A stretch of 64,000 bases of DNA from the NCBI GenBank assembly GCA_945874765.1, contig CAMCHQ010000008.1, positions 1 to 64,000 on the forward strand. The letters run 5' to 3'. This document shows, one piece after another, positions 62,970 through 64,000 of the stretch (position 1 is its first letter; each line of letters starts with the position of its first letter). The translations under genes and the position numbers were made by a program. A model generated the notes under the pieces. The model was given only the letters and a program-made list of their open reading frames with translations, did no database searches and was not told where the DNA came from. The DNA is from an uncultured Clostridia bacterium (GTDB lineage Bacteria; Bacillota; Clostridia; Oscillospirales; Acutalibacteraceae).

Positions 62970-63143
62970 CTAATTTCCATTCCTACCAAACGCCTTTGCA
63001 AGAATATTTTTAACAGTCATTTGGTTCAGCTCAATTTCATCTTTAGTGAGGCTCGGGGAGTATTCGCACACTTTGGTTTTCCCTTTACCGAAATCAATCT
63101 CATAGCATGCGATTAACTTTTCATTGATAACAGGTCTATCCAT
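62970..63143 (-). CDS. Small protein upstream of the serine recombinase
   Basis: 57 residues from the ATG at 63141-63143 after GGGGAGTG. KLIACYEIDFGKGKTKVCEYSP, then ELNQMTVKNILAKAF. I do not recognise it. Small proteins in this position are sometimes recombination directionality factors, but nothing in the sequence proves that. Confidence 0.55.
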   Translation of the reverse strand: MDRPVINEKLIACYEIDFGKGKTKVCEYSPSLTKDEIELNQMTVKNILAKAFGRNGN

Positions 63144-63263
63144 AAAGCACACTCCCCTCATACAAATTTATATTGTAAGGACAAGGTGTGTTATTCAATT
63201 TTTTGTTGTAGCGAGGCATAAGCCTCACCTGATTTTATATGTTTTCTATACGCACCCCTCTCT

Positions 63264-63314
63264 TTAGACCTCAGCCAATGCCGAAGCCTTTACTGAAATA
63301 TTTTTTGTTGTCAT
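63264..63314 (-). CDS. Possible 16-residue peptide
   Basis: An ATG at 63312-63314 preceded by AGAAAGGAAATT encodes MTTKNISVKASALAEV and then stops. The ribosome binding site is convincing, but such a short frame could arise by chance. 63144-63360 holds nothing else evident. Confidence 0.3.
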   Translation of the reverse strand: MTTKNISVKASALAEV

Positions 63315-63360
63315 AATTAAATTTCCTTTCTGCCCGACGATTCCTCGCCGAGACTTTTTA

Positions 63361-63756
63361 TTATCCTTTTTGTATTCTTACTGCACTGTCAAAGTTAATT
63401 CGACCGAGTGAAGATTTAACCTCTTGAACACACTCTCCTCTTAACTTGCTCAGTGTTCCTTCATCAATTTCATTTGTCGCTGCAGTAACATGCATCATCA
63501 TATCAATCTCAACTGCCAGTTTGAAAAGCATACTGCTGATGTGATGTTCGCTATCTCGCACAGCTGCTCTTATTGAAGATTCCAAGCTGGGAATGAGGAT
63601 GTTGCTGATAGTTTCCGAATCCTTTGAGACTATCAGGTGCTCTAATGCTGTTTCAATCAGGTCGCTTCTGTTTTTGGCGTTGAAGCGTTCTATGTTTGAA
63701 TCGCACATCCGAAGATGCTTATCATCCATATAAATTCCGATTCTGTTTTTACTCAT
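63361..63756 (-). CDS. Ribbon-helix-helix DNA-binding protein
   Basis: 131 residues from the ATG at 63754-63756 after AAAGGAGATAAAA. The N-terminal RHH motif reads NRIGIYMDDKHLRMCDS, then RSDLIETALEHL. The helical remainder has no known domain. It is probably an element regulator or mobilization accessory protein. The longer in-frame extension to 63939 is not supported. Confidence 0.65.
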   Translation of the reverse strand: MSKNRIGIYMDDKHLRMCDSNIERFNAKNRSDLIETALEHLIVSKDSETISNILIPSLESSIRAAVRDSEHHISSMLFKLAVEIDMMMHVTAATNEIDEGTLSKLRGECVQEVKSSLGRINFDSAVRIQKG

Positions 63757-64000
63757 TTTTATCTCCTTTTTTGTTTGTCGCAATAACGGAATACACTGAA
63801 AATGCCGTAAAAACTTAGTTAATAGGGTGAAAATATGATTATTGACGCAGTAACGGAACAGCACTCTCAAATATGGAATACTGTCCAAAAGTCCCGAACG
63901 GCTCTGCCGGACGGCGTTTTTCTGAGTATCCCGCTTCATTGCGGGATATTCTTTTATCCTGCATCTTTTTCCACCCTATATTTTGGGCTATTTTAGGGCG
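63757..64000. other. Intergenic region with hairpins at the window end
   Basis: No credible gene starts here. tatcccgc-ttcatt-gcgggata (about 63929-63950), followed by ttctttt, is a terminator-like hairpin. ggctctgccgg nearby (63900-63912) can also fold. The region may contain an origin of transfer or a gene end beyond the window. Confidence 0.4.

Larger units (their letters stand above)
61398..64000. mobile_element. Recombinase end of a second mobile element (continues past the window)
   Basis: A large serine recombinase stops at 61401, right after the catalase terminator, and is followed by small element-type genes on the same strand. Large serine recombinases usually sit at the edge of their element, so the left boundary is probably within 61364-61400. 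The other end is outside the window and no attachment repeat can be identified. Confidence 0.6.

Noticed and set aside
1-64000. tRNA or rRNA genes
   Set aside because: I saw no cloverleaf with the GGTTCGAATCC-type T arm and no rRNA stretch. A covariance scan would be needed to exclude one fully.

Overview
The window reads as chromosome of a low-GC, spore-forming-type member of the class Clostridia, most like the Oscillospirales/Ruminococcaceae gut lineage. This rests on gene content and order: an uninterrupted S10-spc-alpha ribosomal operon with zinc-type S14, an hprK-ROK kinase-murB-rapZ-whiA-dnaE-pfkA cluster, a SpoIVB-type sporulation peptidase, and Gram-positive promoters and ribosome binding sites. 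The species cannot be named from the sequence alone.

Layout. (1) 1-17119 is accessory DNA stacked against the 3' end of guaA. A complete 13.07-kb integrative and mobilizable element occupies 4033-17119. It is bounded by a 15-bp direct repeat whose right copy encodes the last codons and stop of guaA. It carries a tyrosine integrase, an excisionase, a repressor, MobC, a MobV-type relaxase, an oriT-like region and TnpV. Its cargo is defence-like: an AbiEi regulator with a deleted AbiEii toxin, two EcoRI-family adenine methyltransferases sharing an identical catalytic half, a DUF262-HNH nuclease, two AlbA_2 (Schlafen-type) proteins, and a Panacea-domain protein paired with a membrane protein. To its left, 1-205 is the right end of a second, related element, and 205-4030 is a decayed segment flanked by a perfect 192-bp repeat. 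(2) 17107-31105 is mostly ordinary chromosome: guaA, an XRE regulator, a GH20 hexosaminidase with an M28 peptidase, a HAD phosphatase, a two-component system with an HtrA protease, a DUF815 ATPase, a GntR regulator, ilvC and a lipoprotein. A 238-bp MITE-like repeat sits at 23112-23349. (3) 31185-46428 is the ribosomal protein, secY, adk, map, infA and rpoA operon on the minus strand, with a strong promoter and a long structured leader at 46429-46799. (4) 46976-60262 holds spoIVB, a secreted Fn3 protein, pfkA, dnaE, whiA, rapZ, murB, a ROK kinase, hprK and a divergent glycosyltransferase. (5) 60300-60740 is a compact non-coding region with two convergent promoters around a 21-residue hydrophobic peptide, a type I toxin-antitoxin-like layout, followed by a promoter-terminator unit that looks like a small RNA. 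A manganese catalase follows. (6) 61401-64000 is the recombinase end of another mobile element, with a large serine recombinase, small proteins and a ribbon-helix-helix protein, running off the window.

How the parts work together. The guaA locus is a repeated landing site for tyrosine-recombinase elements. The resident element has its own repressor circuit: a 16-bp palindrome lies inside the excisionase promoter spacer, another lies beside it, and a third lies at the far left end of the element. The plus-strand cargo from abiEi to 11130 is tightly overlapped and looks like one operon, with AbiEi the probable autoregulator. The core region serves translation, GMP synthesis, carbon-flux sensing (HPr kinase, ROK kinase, phosphofructokinase) and envelope stress.
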